DNA of 64,000 nt from Streptomyces nigrescens (GCA_024349765.1 AP026073.1:5456001-5520000); one strand, 5' to 3'. Shown: positions 48,602 through 57,906, counted from the stretch's first letter. The notes: a model not told the origin generated them from the sequence alone. Numbers and translations: made by a program.

Positions 48602-51600
48602 GTGAGACCACACAGATCCCTGGCCGCCCTGGCCGCTGTCGCCACGATGACGACGGTCTTGTCCGCCCTGGCCGAACCATCGACCGCATCAGCGACGACG
48701 AACAGTGCTGCACATGCATCAGCCGCCACCGCAGTCCGCGACTCTCTGGCAACGCAGGCAGCAAAGGCCTCTCAGCAGGCGGCGGATACCGGGGAGCCGG
48801 TCGAGGTTCTCGGCCAGCGCACAGAGACCTCGCAGGTGTTCGCCAACCCGTCGGGCACCTACACCGAGGAGCGCTACGCAACCGCCCAATGGGTCCACAA
48901 AGACGGCAAGTTAGCCAGCATCGACACTTCTCTCGAGAGTGACGGCCGCGGCCGATTCAACGCCAAGGCAACCGAGGTGGCGGTGTCGTTGTCAGGGGGT
49001 GGCAGCGGGCCGCTTGCCACCGTCACGCGCGATGGCCGGAGCATCTCCCTTGCCTGGCCCAAGGCCCTCCCGACCCCCGAGGTGGACGGCGACACCGCCA
49101 CCTACCCCAACGTCCTTCCGGACGTGGACCTGAAAGTGCGCGCCGACCCGGCCGGTTTTGGGCAACTCCTGGTGGTCAAAACACCCGAAGCGGCCACCAA
49201 CCCGGACCTTGCCACGTTGCAGTACAGCATGGCCAGCAACGGAGTCGACGTATCCGTCGACGAGCATGACAACCTTCGAGCGGTCAATCCGGCAGGTCAG
49301 GAAGTCTTCACCGGCCCCACGCCGCGGATGTGGGACAGCACCACAGAACCTGCAGGACAGCCGGCCGCCAAGGTCCCTGCCTCGGCGTCTCCACCGACCC
49401 AGGGCGCAAGGAACGACGACGAGTTCATCCCCGGGCCCGGAGCCAAGCAAGCACCGGTTCAGATCGACGTCCACGGCAAGAGCCTCCAACTCACCCCGGA
49501 CCAAGAGCTCCTCAAGGGCAAGGACACCAAGTACCCGCTCTACATCGATCCGTACATCGAAGGCTCGCGCTACGCCTGGACCATCGCCTACGAGAAGTAC
49601 CCCAACAGCGCCTTCTACAACGGTGCCGGCTGGATCGAACGCGATGGCAAAAAAGGGACCACGACCGCCCGGGTCGGCTACGAGAACGAAACCAACGGCC
49701 TGGGACGTTCCTACTTCCGCATGAACACCAAGAACCTGTGGAGTACCAACAAGAAGGTCCTCCACTCCACGTTCCGGATCATGAACAAGTGGTCGTGGTC
49801 GTGCAGCAGCCGCCCGGTGGACATGTACCGGACCGACACCATCAGCTCCGCCACCACCTGGAACAACCAACCCGCCAAACGCGGCAAGCTCGACACGGTC
49901 AATGACGCCAAGGGCTGGGGCACTGGATGCCCTGCCGGTAATTTGGCCTTCGACACCACAACAGCGGCCAAGGACGCCGCGTCGGGGCACTGGAACACCA
50001 TCACCCTGCTGCTCCAGGCCGCCGACGAATCAGACGTCTACGGGTGGAAGAAGTTCGACGCGAAGTCGGCGGTGCTGTCTACCGAGTACAACACCGTCCC
50101 CAACGCTCCCACCGGCCTGTACACCCATCCCTCCAGCGGGTCCAAGTGCGGTGCCACCGCGCCCTACACGGTGATCGGCAACACCGACATCACTCTCGGC
50201 GCGAAATTCGGCGATCGCGACGGCGGTACGGTCAAGGCCCAGTTCGTCCTGTGGCCCACCGGCCACGGCGGCGCCGACAACGAAGTCCGCAAAACCATCT
50301 CTGTCACCTCCAACACCCTCGGCAAGCTCGTCGTCCCCAAAGCCACTCTCACCTCCCTTCTCAAGAACGCCGGAGTGGCCGGCACCGGCACCTTCAGCTG
50401 GTGGGCGCAGACCTCCGACGGCTCCCTGGTCAGCGCCTGGAGCCCCCAGTGTCACTTCCAGTTCGACGCCACACGCCCCAGCCACCCCCCTACAGTGACC
50501 TCACCTCAGTTCCCCGACGGCAGCGACGGCTGGCCCGCAGTCACCGGCTCCGTCCGCAGCCCCGGCACCTTCACCGTCGCCAGCGGCGGAGTGAGCGACG
50601 TCGTCTCCTACACCTACTGGACAGAGACCGACGACACCCGCCGCACCACCAAACCCGCCACTACCGGCGGCTCAGCAACCCTGGCACTCACCCCCACCCT
50701 CACCGGCGCCAACCAGCTCTACGTCCAAAGCTCCGACCGCGCCGGCAACCGCTCCGACACCACCACCTACCTCTTCTACGCCAACGGCCCCAAACAGCCC
50801 GACAAGCCGGGAGATCTCAACGGTGACGGCAACGCCGACCTGTGGGGCGTCGACAAAGACGGCACCCTGCACCGCTTCTACGGAAGCGGCAACGGCACCC
50901 TCACCGAAGCCAACGCCACCGCCTCCCAGGCCACCTGGAACAACACCAAGATCACCCACCGCGGCGACTGGACCTCCGACGGCTACGAAGACCTCATCTC
51001 CCTGAGCAACGACCCCGCTCTGGGCGCCCAACGCCTATGGGTCCAACCGAACAACGGATACGGCTACGCCTGCACCGACTGCAGCGGCGACGGCACCCAG
51101 CGACAAGAACTCACCGTCTACGACGAAGCCAACAACCACTGGAAGAACGGGGCCAAACAGATCCTCGCCGTAGGCGACGTCGACGGCCCCCTCGACACCA
51201 ACGGCGACGGCACACCCGACACACCCGGCTACCCCGACCTGGTCGTCAACGACGGCACCTACGTCTGGCTCTACTACGGCGGCCCCGACTACCGCCTCGA
51301 CACCGAAGCCGCCCCCGTCCTCCTCGGCGGCCCCGACGACCCCCTGGCCGAAGGCGCATCAAAGATCAGCGAAATCACCCTCGCCGCAGCCGGAGACTGG
51401 AACGCCGACGGGACACCCGACCTGGTCGCCCGCTACGACCGCGCCGACGCCGGCGGCCTGTACGTCTTCAACGCCACCAAGGAAGACGGCGACTACGGCA
51501 TCAGCCTCTCCCACCGCACTCCCATCGGCCCCAACTTCTCCACCACCACCGTCCCCACCTTCACCGCAGCCCCCGACGCCAACAACAACGGCAAACTCGA

Positions 51601-51721
51601 CCTGTGGGCCACCACACCCAACTCCGGAAGACTCCGCGCCTTCCTCGACCTCACCAGCACAGGTACCGGCCAAGTGATCAGTGCCTCTGAAAACTTCGCT
51701 GGTTACCAAACCATCAGCTGA
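48602..51721 (+). CDS. Large secreted protein with FG-GAP repeats
   Basis: 1,039 residues, divergent from the RHS gene. GTG 48602 gives a clean signal peptide (RPHRSLAALAAVATMTTVLS, then ALAEPSTASA). An N-terminal domain (EVLGQRTETSQVFANPSGTY, WVHKDGKLASIDTSLESDGR) resembles the non-toxin leader modules of large Streptomyces surface proteins. A DNRLRE/CBM96-like region (KNLWSTNKKVLHSTFRI, SSATTWNNQP) lies mid-protein. At least four FG-GAP/VCBS repeats (GDLNGDGNADLWGV, GDWTSDGYEDLIS, GDVDGPLDTNGDGTPDTPGY, GDWNADGTPDLVARY) suggest a calcium-binding beta-propeller at about 730-1039. No catalytic motif. Upstream ATG 48515 would collide with the RHS start. Confidence 0.82.
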   Translation: MRPHRSLAALAAVATMTTVLSALAEPSTASATTNSAAHASAATAVRDSLATQAAKASQQAADTGEPVEVLGQRTETSQVFANPSGTYTEERYATAQWVHKDGKLASIDTSLESDGRGRFNAKATEVAVSLSGGGSGPLATVTRDGRSISLAWPKALPTPEVDGDTATYPNVLPDVDLKVRADPAGFGQLLVVKTPEAATNPDLATLQYSMASNGVDVSVDEHDNLRAVNPAGQEVFTGPTPRMWDSTTEPAGQPAAKVPASASPPTQGARNDDEFIPGPGAKQAPVQIDVHGKSLQLTPDQELLKGKDTKYPLYIDPYIEGSRYAWTIAYEKYPNSAFYNGAGWIERDGKKGTTTARVGYENETNGLGRSYFRMNTKNLWSTNKKVLHSTFRIMNKWSWSCSSRPVDMYRTDTISSATTWNNQPAKRGKLDTVNDAKGWGTGCPAGNLAFDTTTAAKDAASGHWNTITLLLQAADESDVYGWKKFDAKSAVLSTEYNTVPNAPTGLYTHPSSGSKCGATAPYTVIGNTDITLGAKFGDRDGGTVKAQFVLWPTGHGGADNEVRKTISVTSNTLGKLVVPKATLTSLLKNAGVAGTGTFSWWAQTSDGSLVSAWSPQCHFQFDATRPSHPPTVTSPQFPDGSDGWPAVTGSVRSPGTFTVASGGVSDVVSYTYWTETDDTRRTTKPATTGGSATLALTPTLTGANQLYVQSSDRAGNRSDTTTYLFYANGPKQPDKPGDLNGDGNADLWGVDKDGTLHRFYGSGNGTLTEANATASQATWNNTKITHRGDWTSDGYEDLISLSNDPALGAQRLWVQPNNGYGYACTDCSGDGTQRQELTVYDEANNHWKNGAKQILAVGDVDGPLDTNGDGTPDTPGYPDLVVNDGTYVWLYYGGPDYRLDTEAAPVLLGGPDDPLAEGASKISEITLAAAGDWNADGTPDLVARYDRADAGGLYVFNATKEDGDYGISLSHRTPIGPNFSTTTVPTFTAAPDANNNGKLDLWATTPNSGRLRAFLDLTSTGTGQVISASENFAGYQTIS

Positions 51722-51758
51722 CCCTTCCCACACAACGGCCAGGGATGGCGACAGACGC

Positions 51759-51792
51759 CTGGGTGCTCTCACCGCGCGGGGAGAGCACCCAG
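51759..51792 (+). terminator. Hairpin downstream of the FG-GAP gene
   Basis: CTGGGTGCTCTC (51759-51770), a 10-nt loop and GAGAGCACCCAG (51781-51792) form a perfect 12-bp stem, 38 bp past the stop. The rest of the gap up to the msrB gene (51793-51968) shows no gene. Confidence 0.75.
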
Positions 51793-51968
51793 ATGGCATC
51801 AACCTCAGACCTTCAGCCCCCGTCGCTTCACACGTCATGTCGCTGGTGGGGCGATACGGTGGAGCACGCGCGGGGGATGGTCCCGTGCGGAGGTACGGAT
51901 GCCTGGAGTGTCCGAACTACTCCCCACGCGTCAGCAAGTGGCCCCGAGATGCTGCTGGACACGCTGGT

Positions 51969-52406
51969 CTATGGCCTGTGCTCCCCATGCGAGCGAGGAC
52001 GGTCCTCCTCAGGGAGCAGCCGCAACGAGATCGAGTTGATGCAGTACCGCTGGTCCGTAGGCGTCGGGTACCCCTCGCCCTCGAAGACATGGCCGAGGTG
52101 GGAGCCGCAGCGGGCGCAGCGCACTTCGGTGCGGACCATGCCGTGCGAGCGGTCGGCCAGAAGCTCTACGGCGTCGGAGTCCTTGGGGTCGTAGAAGGAC
52201 GGCCAGCCGCAGTGGCTCTCGAACTTGGTGTCGGAGCGGAAGAGTTCGGCGCCGCAGGCGCGGCAGGAGTAGATTCCCGACGTCTTGGTGTCGGTGTATT
52301 CGCCGACGAAGGCGGGCTCGGTGCCGGCCTGGCGGAGTACCTGGTACTCGGCGGGGGTCAGCTCGGCGCGCCACTGCTCATCGGGCTTGTCGATCTCGTA
52401 CGGCAT
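51969..52406 (-). CDS. msrB: Peptide methionine-R-sulfoxide reductase MsrB
   Basis: A 145-residue repair enzyme that reduces methionine-R-sulfoxide. Zinc ligands are Cys48, Cys51, Cys97 and Cys100; the catalytic Cys122 is in RYCINS, with GHVF upstream. The gene is complete, but its last 15 residues (LLPEEDRPRSHGEHRP) differ from the TPDES tail of the fragment at 40166. The final part of the coding sequence (52017-52209) is the right copy of the island repeat, so the functional gene appears to be a host 5' part joined to an island-supplied 3' part. It precedes murC by only 18 bp in a likely operon. Confidence 0.93.
   Translation of the reverse strand: MPYEIDKPDEQWRAELTPAEYQVLRQAGTEPAFVGEYTDTKTSGIYSCRACGAELFRSDTKFESHCGWPSFYDPKDSDAVELLADRSHGMVRTEVRCARCGSHLGHVFEGEGYPTPTDQRYCINSISLRLLPEEDRPRSHGEHRP
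52017..52209. repeat. Right 193-bp direct repeat of the island
   Basis: It matches 40184-40376 with one mismatch and covers residues about 66-130 of MsrB. It presumably marks the island's right boundary. Confidence 0.95.
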
Positions 52407-52424
52407 CTGGGGGCCTCCTCCGGC

Positions 52425-53822
52425 TCAGCTGCCCAGTCGGGTCAGGATGGCGGGGCCGAGGTCGGTCACATCGCCCGCGCCCATGGTGAGAACAAGGTCA
52501 CCGGGCCGGGCCATTCCTGCGATGGCGTCCGGGACGGCGGTCTTGTCGCTCTCGGCGGTGACCTCGGCGCCGGCGGCGCGCGCGGCGTCGATGATCAGGT
52601 CGCTGGTGACGCCCGGGATCGGGTCCTCGCGGGCCGGGTAGATGTCCAGCACGACGGAGGCGTCGGCGAGGGCGAGCGCCTGGCCCATTTCCGTGCCGAG
52701 CTCCTGGGTGCGGGAGAAGAGGTGCGGCTGGAAGACGACCAGGACGCGGGCGTCCTCGGCGGCGCCGCGGATCGCTTCGAGGTCGGCGGTCATCTCCGTC
52801 GGGTGGTGGGCGTAGGAGTCGATGACCTGGACGCCGGCCGCCTCGCCCTTGAGCTGGAGGCGGCGCTTGACGCCGGTGTACTTGCCGAGGGCGGTGGAGA
52901 GGTTGTGCGGCGGCAGGTCGAGGGCGACGCCGGCGGCGAGGGCGGCGACGGCGTTGTGGGCGTAGTGCCGGCCGGGGACGGAGACGGTGAAGGTGAGGAT
53001 CTTGCCGCTGGTGAGGCTGACCGTGACGTCGCTGGTCAGGCCGTGCGGGGTGACCTGGAGGATGCGGACGTCGGCGTCCTTGGACTCGCCGTAGGTGACG
53101 ATCTCGAGGTCCTCGCGGCCGGAGACCCGGGCGGTCAGCTCGCGGGCGCCGGGGTGGTCGGCGGCGATGACCAGGGTGCCGCCGGGGCGGATGCGGCCGA
53201 CGAAGGTCTCGAAGGACTCGTAGATCTCGTCCATCGAGGCGTAGTTGGCGTGGTGGTCCAGCTCGACGTTGAGGACGATGGCGACCTCGGGGGCGTACTT
53301 GTGGAAGCTGCGGTCGCTCTCGTCGGCCTCGGCGACGAAGATCTCGCCGGCGCCGTGCTCGGCGTTGGAGCCGGGGGCGTCGAGGTCGCCGCCGATGGCG
53401 TAGGACGGCTTGAGGCCGAGGGCGCCGAGGGAGACGGCGAGCATGGAGGTGGTCGTGGTCTTGCCGTGCGTGCCGGCCACGGCGATCGGGCGCAGGCCGT
53501 CCATGAGGGCGGCGAGGGCGTCGGAGCGGTGCACGACGGGGATGCCGCGCTCATGGGCGGCGGCCAGCTCGGGGTTGTCGGGGCGGATCGCGGAGGAGAC
53601 CACGACGCTGGTGGCGTCGGCGGCGAGGTGCTCGGCGGCGTGGCCGAGGTGGACGGTGACGCCGAGGGCGCGCAGGGCCTCGGCGGTCGGGGAGTCCTTG
53701 GCGTCGCTGCCGGCCACCCGGGCGCCGCGCTGGGCGAGGATCTTGGCGATGCCCGACATGCCGGCTCCGCCGATACCGATGAAGTGCGGTCGGTCCATCG
53801 AGGCTGGGATGGCGGGTGCCAT
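52425..53822 (-). CDS. murC: UDP-N-acetylmuramate-L-alanine ligase MurC
   Basis: A 465-residue cytoplasmic ligase that adds L-Ala to UDP-MurNAc in peptidoglycan synthesis. Signatures: HFIGIGGAGMSGIA near residue 13, the ATP site GTHGKTTTTSML near 113, AEADESDRSFHKY, ELDHHANY and IDSYAHHPTEM. The C-terminal Mur ligase domain has VVFQPHLFSRT. ATG 53822 with AGGGAG nine bases upstream is chosen; ATG 53849 would add nine residues. It is followed by msrB in the same orientation. Confidence 0.97.
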   Translation of the reverse strand: MAPAIPASMDRPHFIGIGGAGMSGIAKILAQRGARVAGSDAKDSPTAEALRALGVTVHLGHAAEHLAADATSVVVSSAIRPDNPELAAAHERGIPVVHRSDALAALMDGLRPIAVAGTHGKTTTTSMLAVSLGALGLKPSYAIGGDLDAPGSNAEHGAGEIFVAEADESDRSFHKYAPEVAIVLNVELDHHANYASMDEIYESFETFVGRIRPGGTLVIAADHPGARELTARVSGREDLEIVTYGESKDADVRILQVTPHGLTSDVTVSLTSGKILTFTVSVPGRHYAHNAVAALAAGVALDLPPHNLSTALGKYTGVKRRLQLKGEAAGVQVIDSYAHHPTEMTADLEAIRGAAEDARVLVVFQPHLFSRTQELGTEMGQALALADASVVLDIYPAREDPIPGVTSDLIIDAARAAGAEVTAESDKTAVPDAIAGMARPGDLVLTMGAGDVTDLGPAILTRLGS

Positions 53823-54036
53823 GGGCGGGTCTCCCTGATCGTCGATCATCGCGAGCGGTGGTGCGGTCGTGCGGTTCTGCTGCCGGGCCGCCGGCACCGG
53901 CCCTGGTGCGGCCGGCGCGGCTGTCCCGCTGCCGAAGATTGTCGCACCCGGCACCGACAGCGGCGGTCCACGGACCCCGGACGACCGCGGACCGGGCCGC
54001 ACCGGGCCCCGAGTCGGTGGTCAGCGGGTCAGCGGG

Positions 54037-54678
54037 TCAGCGGCGGATCAGGCCCTTCGCGGTGGCCGCGGCGACCGCGGACGTACGGGAGTCCACCCCC
54101 AGCTTGGAGTAGATGTGGACAAGGTGGGATTTGACGGTCGCCTGGCTGAGGAAGAGCCGCTTGCTGATCGCGGCGTTCGACAGGCCGTCCGCGACGAGCT
54201 GGAGGACCTCGGTCTCGCGGCGGGAGAGCGCGGTGGCGGGCGCGCGCATCCGGTCCATCAGGCGCAGCGCGATGGTGGGCGCGAGCGCGGACTTCCCGGC
54301 CGCGGCGGTGCGCACCGCGGCGGCCAGCTCCTCGGGCGGGGCGTCCTTGAGGAGGTAGCCGGTGGCGCCGGCCTCGATGGCGGCGAGGATGTCGGCGTCG
54401 GTGTCGTACGTGGTCAGGACCAGGACGCGCGGGGCGCCGGCCCGGGCGGTGATCGCGGCGGTGGCCTGCGAGCCCAGCATCCGCCCGCCGAACTGGAGGT
54501 CCATGAGGACCACGTCCACCGCGCACCGGCCGGCGAGCTCGACGGCCTCCTCGGCGGTGGGCACGTCCGCGACGACCTCGAAGCCCGGTTCGGTCTCCAG
54601 GACGGCGCGCAGCCCGGCCCGTACGACGGGGTGGTCGTCGGCGAGCAGCAGCCGGATGGGGGGCGCGGGGCTGGTCAC
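54037..54678 (-). CDS. NarL/LuxR-type response regulator
   Basis: A 213-residue regulator. The receiver domain has acidic Asp14-Asp15 (LLADDHPVV), phosphoacceptor Asp60 (VVLMDLQFGG), the conserved Thr in VLTTYD, and Lys in YLLKDAP. The LuxR helix-turn-helix is LSRRETEVLQLVADGLSNAAI near residue 155, then QATVKSHLVHIYSKLGV. GTG 54678 overlaps the stop of the sensor kinase gene (GTGA), so they are cotranscribed. Targets may include the divergent ABC exporter at 56095. Confidence 0.93.
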   Translation of the reverse strand: MTSPAPPIRLLLADDHPVVRAGLRAVLETEPGFEVVADVPTAEEAVELAGRCAVDVVLMDLQFGGRMLGSQATAAITARAGAPRVLVLTTYDTDADILAAIEAGATGYLLKDAPPEELAAAVRTAAAGKSALAPTIALRLMDRMRAPATALSRRETEVLQLVADGLSNAAISKRLFLSQATVKSHLVHIYSKLGVDSRTSAVAAATAKGLIRR

Positions 54679-55910
54679 GGGGTGGCCTCCGGGGTGGCGG
54701 GCGCTGCCGGGCAGGGCAGGGTGACGGCGATGGCGGTGCCCTCTCCCGGGGCGGACTCGACGGCGAGGGTGCCCTGGAGGGCGCGGGCCCGGGCGCGCAT
54801 CGCGGCGAGCCCGAATCCGGTGCCCGAGGCCGCGGCGGAGCCCGGTGCGGGCACCTCGGCCGGGACGAATCCGGCGCCGTCGTCGACGACGTCGAGGGCG
54901 ACCTCGGTGTCCATGTAGCTGAGGGTCAGCTCGACCCGGCCGGCCGCGGCGTGCCGGACGGTGTTGGCGAGCGCGGACTGGGCGATGCGCAGCAGGGCGA
55001 CCTCTTGCGGGGTGGGCAGCGGGGTGGGCGCCCCGGAGACCTGGCAGTGCACGGCCAGGCCGGAGGTGCGCGCCGTGGTGGCGCACAGCCGCTCCAGGGC
55101 GGCGGGCAGCGATCCGGTCTCCAGATCGGGCGGGCTGAGCGCGCGGACGAACCGGCGGGCCTCGGCGAGGTTGTCGACCGCGGCCGTACGGGCCTGCCGG
55201 ACATGCCCGAGCGCCGCCCCGGGCCGCTCGGGGAGGGCGCGCTCGGCGGCGCGCAGCAGCAGCTGGATGCTGGACAGGCCCTGCGCGAGGGTGTCGTGGA
55301 TCTCCCGGGCCAGCCGCTCCCGCTCGGCGAGCACGCCGGCGGCGTGCTCCGCGGCGGCCAGCTCGCTGCGGGCCGCGGTCAGCTCCTCGATGAGGCGGCG
55401 GCGCTGTTCGCTCTCGCGGTAGAGGGCTTGGTATCCGAGGACCACGGCGACCGCGACCGCCGCCCCGAGGGCCGGCCCGAGGACCGTGCCGACGCCGAGG
55501 GTGTGGGTGTGCCATCCGAAACCGGCGACGGCGGCGAGGGTGGTGGCCGCGACGACGGGCAGCGCCCAGCGCAGCGGGAGGAGGTGCAGCTGGACGAAGA
55601 ACAGCGGGAAGGCCAGCCAGACGCCGTCCGGGGTGAGGGCCAGCAGCACCAGCCAGACCAGCCCGACGGCGGTGAGCCAGAGCGCGGCGGCGCCGGTGGA
55701 GCCGCGCAGCCTGGGCAGCCGGGGGCCGGCGACGTAGAGCGCGAACAGCACGACGGCGGTGGCCAGGATCGCGGGTGCGTGCGGGCGGTGCTCGGCGAGC
55801 GCGCGGACGGCGGCGAGCCCGAGCAGCGCGGCCACCATCAGATGGAGGCAGCTGCGCAGGACCCGCAGGACGGGGGTGAGGGAGTGGGCGGTCACGGCTT
55901 CTTCGGTCAC
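54675..55910 (-). CDS. NarL-system sensor histidine kinase
   Basis: A 411-residue membrane kinase. Roughly five to six hydrophobic segments lie in residues 15-165. The HisKA_3 dimerisation helix has His205 (AREIHDTLAQGLSSIQ), followed by an HATPase domain with the N-box ANTVRHA, DDGAGF and GFGLAAMRARA. The whole-membrane sensor with no large external loop suggests sensing of membrane stress or small hydrophobic molecules. GTG 55910 is the start. Paired with the response regulator downstream; the divergent ABC transporter is the likely output, as in many Gram-positive detoxification modules. Confidence 0.92.
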   Translation of the reverse strand: MTEEAVTAHSLTPVLRVLRSCLHLMVAALLGLAAVRALAEHRPHAPAILATAVVLFALYVAGPRLPRLRGSTGAAALWLTAVGLVWLVLLALTPDGVWLAFPLFFVQLHLLPLRWALPVVAATTLAAVAGFGWHTHTLGVGTVLGPALGAAVAVAVVLGYQALYRESEQRRRLIEELTAARSELAAAEHAAGVLAERERLAREIHDTLAQGLSSIQLLLRAAERALPERPGAALGHVRQARTAAVDNLAEARRFVRALSPPDLETGSLPAALERLCATTARTSGLAVHCQVSGAPTPLPTPQEVALLRIAQSALANTVRHAAAGRVELTLSYMDTEVALDVVDDGAGFVPAEVPAPGSAAASGTGFGLAAMRARARALQGTLAVESAPGEGTAIAVTLPCPAAPATPEATP

Positions 55911-56094
55911 GGCCTCTTCAGGCTACGGGCGGGTACGGCCTCGGGCATCAACCGAAGGGTTGATGCCGGGGCGCACCTTTCGATCTCCACGGACCACTCC
56001 GCGGCGCGATGCCGCGGCCCCCTCCGGCGGGCGACGGTGGGGTCCAGCCGCCGGGCAGTGGGTCCGGCGTCCGACCCGGAGGATGGCCGAGCCC

Positions 56095-57180
56095 GTGTTC
56101 GTCGCCTGGAGAGATCTGAGATTCGCCAAGGGGCGGTTCGCCCTGATGGGCACCGTCGTGGTGCTGATCACCGTGCTGGTGGGTCTGCTGTCGGGCCTGA
56201 CGGCGGGCCTGGGCCGGGAGAACACCTCGGCGATCACCGGCCTGCCCGCCGACCACCTGGTGTTCTCGGCGCCCCTGGAGGGCCGTGCGGTCGCCTTCAC
56301 CGACTCCCGGCTGACCGAACGGACCGTACGGGAGTGGGCGCGGGTGCCCGGCGTACGGCGGGCCGAGCCGCTGTCGATCGCCACGACGAAGGCGGAGGCG
56401 GGCGACCGGACGGCCGCGGTGTCGGCGTTCGGGGTGCGCCCCGGATCGCCGCTGGCCCCGGCGCCGGGGCGGACCGGTGACGGCACGGTGGTGCTCTCGG
56501 AGAAGGCCGCGGCCTCACTAGGGGCGCGGGCCGGCGGCTCGGTGTCGCTGGGCGGGCGCACGTTCCGGGTGGCGGCGGTGTCGGGCGTGGCCATGTACAG
56601 CCACACCCCGGTGGTCTGGACGTCGCTCGCCGACTGGCGGGGCCTGACGGGCGGCACCGGGAGCGGCGGCTCCCCGGGCGCGACGGTGCTGGCGCTCTCC
56701 ACCACGGGGACGCCGGGCCTCGCCGCCGCCGACCGGCGGCTGGGCACGAAGACGGTGCCCCTCGACGACGCCCTGCAGGCCATCGGCTCGTACACCGCCG
56801 AGAACGGCTCGCTCCAGCTGATGCGCGGCTTCCTGTTCGCCATCTCCGCGCTGGTGATCGGCGCGTTCTTCACGGTGTGGACGATCCAGCGCAGCGGCGA
56901 CGTCGCGGTGCTGAAGGCGCTGGGCGCCTCGACCCGCTATCTGCTGCGGGACGCGCTCGGGCAGGCCGTCGTCCTGCTGGTGATCGGGACGGGCCTGGGC
57001 ACCGCCGTGGCGGCGGGGGTGGGCGCGGGGATCGGCGGCGCGGTGCCGTTCGTGCTCGATCCGCCGACGGTGCTGGTCCCGGCCCTGGTCATGATCGCGC
57101 TCGGCGCCGCCGGGGCCGCGCTGTCCATCCGCCGCATCACGTCCGTCGACCCGCTGACCGCCCTGGGGAGTGCCCGATGA
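56095..57180 (+). CDS. FtsX/MacB-type ABC transporter permease
   Basis: A 361-residue membrane protein of the FtsX/MacB type: one N-terminal helix (FALMGTVVVLITVLVGLLSG), a large extracytoplasmic domain (about 40-250) and three C-terminal helices with RSGDVAVLKALGAS and the final RRITSVDPLTALGSA. The family exports peptides, lipoproteins or antibiotics or acts mechanically. GTG 56095 (VFVAWRDLRFAKGRF) lies 12 bases after GGAGG; ATG 56083 overlaps that site directly and is less likely. It overlaps its ATPase by ATGA. Confidence 0.9.
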   Translation: MFVAWRDLRFAKGRFALMGTVVVLITVLVGLLSGLTAGLGRENTSAITGLPADHLVFSAPLEGRAVAFTDSRLTERTVREWARVPGVRRAEPLSIATTKAEAGDRTAAVSAFGVRPGSPLAPAPGRTGDGTVVLSEKAAASLGARAGGSVSLGGRTFRVAAVSGVAMYSHTPVVWTSLADWRGLTGGTGSGGSPGATVLALSTTGTPGLAAADRRLGTKTVPLDDALQAIGSYTAENGSLQLMRGFLFAISALVIGAFFTVWTIQRSGDVAVLKALGASTRYLLRDALGQAVVLLVIGTGLGTAVAAGVGAGIGGAVPFVLDPPTVLVPALVMIALGAAGAALSIRRITSVDPLTALGSAR

Positions 57181-57863
57181 GCCTGGAACTGACCGATGTG
57201 ACCCTGACCTACCCCGACGGCGAGGAGCGGCTGACCGCGCTGGACGCGGTCTCGCTGACCGTGCCCGCCGGCTGTCTGACCGCGGTGATCGGGCCGTCCG
57301 GGTCGGGCAAGTCCAGCCTGCTGGCGGTCGCCGCGACGCTGATCCGCCCGGACCGCGGACGGGTGGTGATCGACGGCACGGACACCACGGGCCTCGGCCG
57401 CGCCGAGCTGACCGTGCTGCGCCGGACGGCCCTCGGCATGGTCTTCCAGCAGCCGAACCTGCTGCCGTCCCTGACCGCCGCCGAGCAGCTGGAGGTGATG
57501 GCCCATCTGGACGGCCGCTCGCCGCGCAAGGCCCGGGCCAGGGCGCGGGAGCTGCTGGCGGCGGTCGGTCTGGAGGGGCTGGCCGGCCGGCGGCCGCACC
57601 AGCTGTCGGGCGGTCAGCGGCAGCGGATCAACATCGCCCGGGCGCTGATGAACGACCCCGCGGTGCTGCTGGTGGACGAGCCGACCAGCGCGCTGGACCA
57701 CGAGCGGGGCGCCGCGGTGCTGGAGCTGCTGCTGACCCTGACCCACCAGCGGGCGACGGCGACGGTGCTGGTCACCCACGACCACAGCCATCTGGACGTG
57801 GCGGACGACATCGCGGAGGTGCACGACGGGCGGCTGCGCTGCCGCCCGGCCGCCCGGCTGTGA
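57177..57863 (+). CDS. ABC transporter ATP-binding protein, LolD/MacB type
   Basis: A 228-residue ATPase. Walker A GPSGSGKSS (residues 39-47), Q-loop VFQQPNLLPS, signature LSGGQRQR near 142, Walker B VLLVDEPTSALD near 164 and H-loop VTHDHSH. It powers the FtsX-type permease that overlaps its start. Together with the divergent two-component system this forms a compact export or envelope-stress unit. Confidence 0.95.
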   Translation: MSLELTDVTLTYPDGEERLTALDAVSLTVPAGCLTAVIGPSGSGKSSLLAVAATLIRPDRGRVVIDGTDTTGLGRAELTVLRRTALGMVFQQPNLLPSLTAAEQLEVMAHLDGRSPRKARARARELLAAVGLEGLAGRRPHQLSGGQRQRINIARALMNDPAVLLVDEPTSALDHERGAAVLELLLTLTHQRATATVLVTHDHSHLDVADDIAEVHDGRLRCRPAARL

Positions 57864-57879
57864 CGGTGCCGGGGGCCGG

Positions 57880-57906
57880 GCCCGGGGGCGCGGTCAGCCC
57901 CCGGGC
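57880..57906. terminator. Bidirectional hairpin between convergent genes
   Basis: GCCCGGGGGC, a 7-nt loop and GCCCCCGGGC give a perfect 10-bp stem. It lies after the ATPase stop (57863) and spans the stop codon of the convergent gene (57894-57896). Confidence 0.7.

Larger units (their letters stand above)
40377..52016. mobile_element. Island inserted in msrB, with RHS cargo
   Basis: The segment between the two msrB direct repeats is noticeably less GC-rich than both flanks and holds genes foreign to the murC-msrB neighbourhood: a frameshifted winged-helix gene, a small membrane protein, a giant RHS protein and a divergent FG-GAP protein. The duplicated 3' msrB tract, with a complete gene at one end and a fragment at the other, matches the footprint of elements that insert in a gene and restore it. 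No integrase, transposase or conjugation gene is visible, so transfer machinery may be lost, or the island arose by recombination. The gap 40377-40549 itself holds nothing recognisable. Confidence 0.7.

Noticed and set aside
40377-52016. Phage, IS or conjugative element genes in the island
   Set aside because: No integrase, transposase, replication or transfer gene is visible in any frame.
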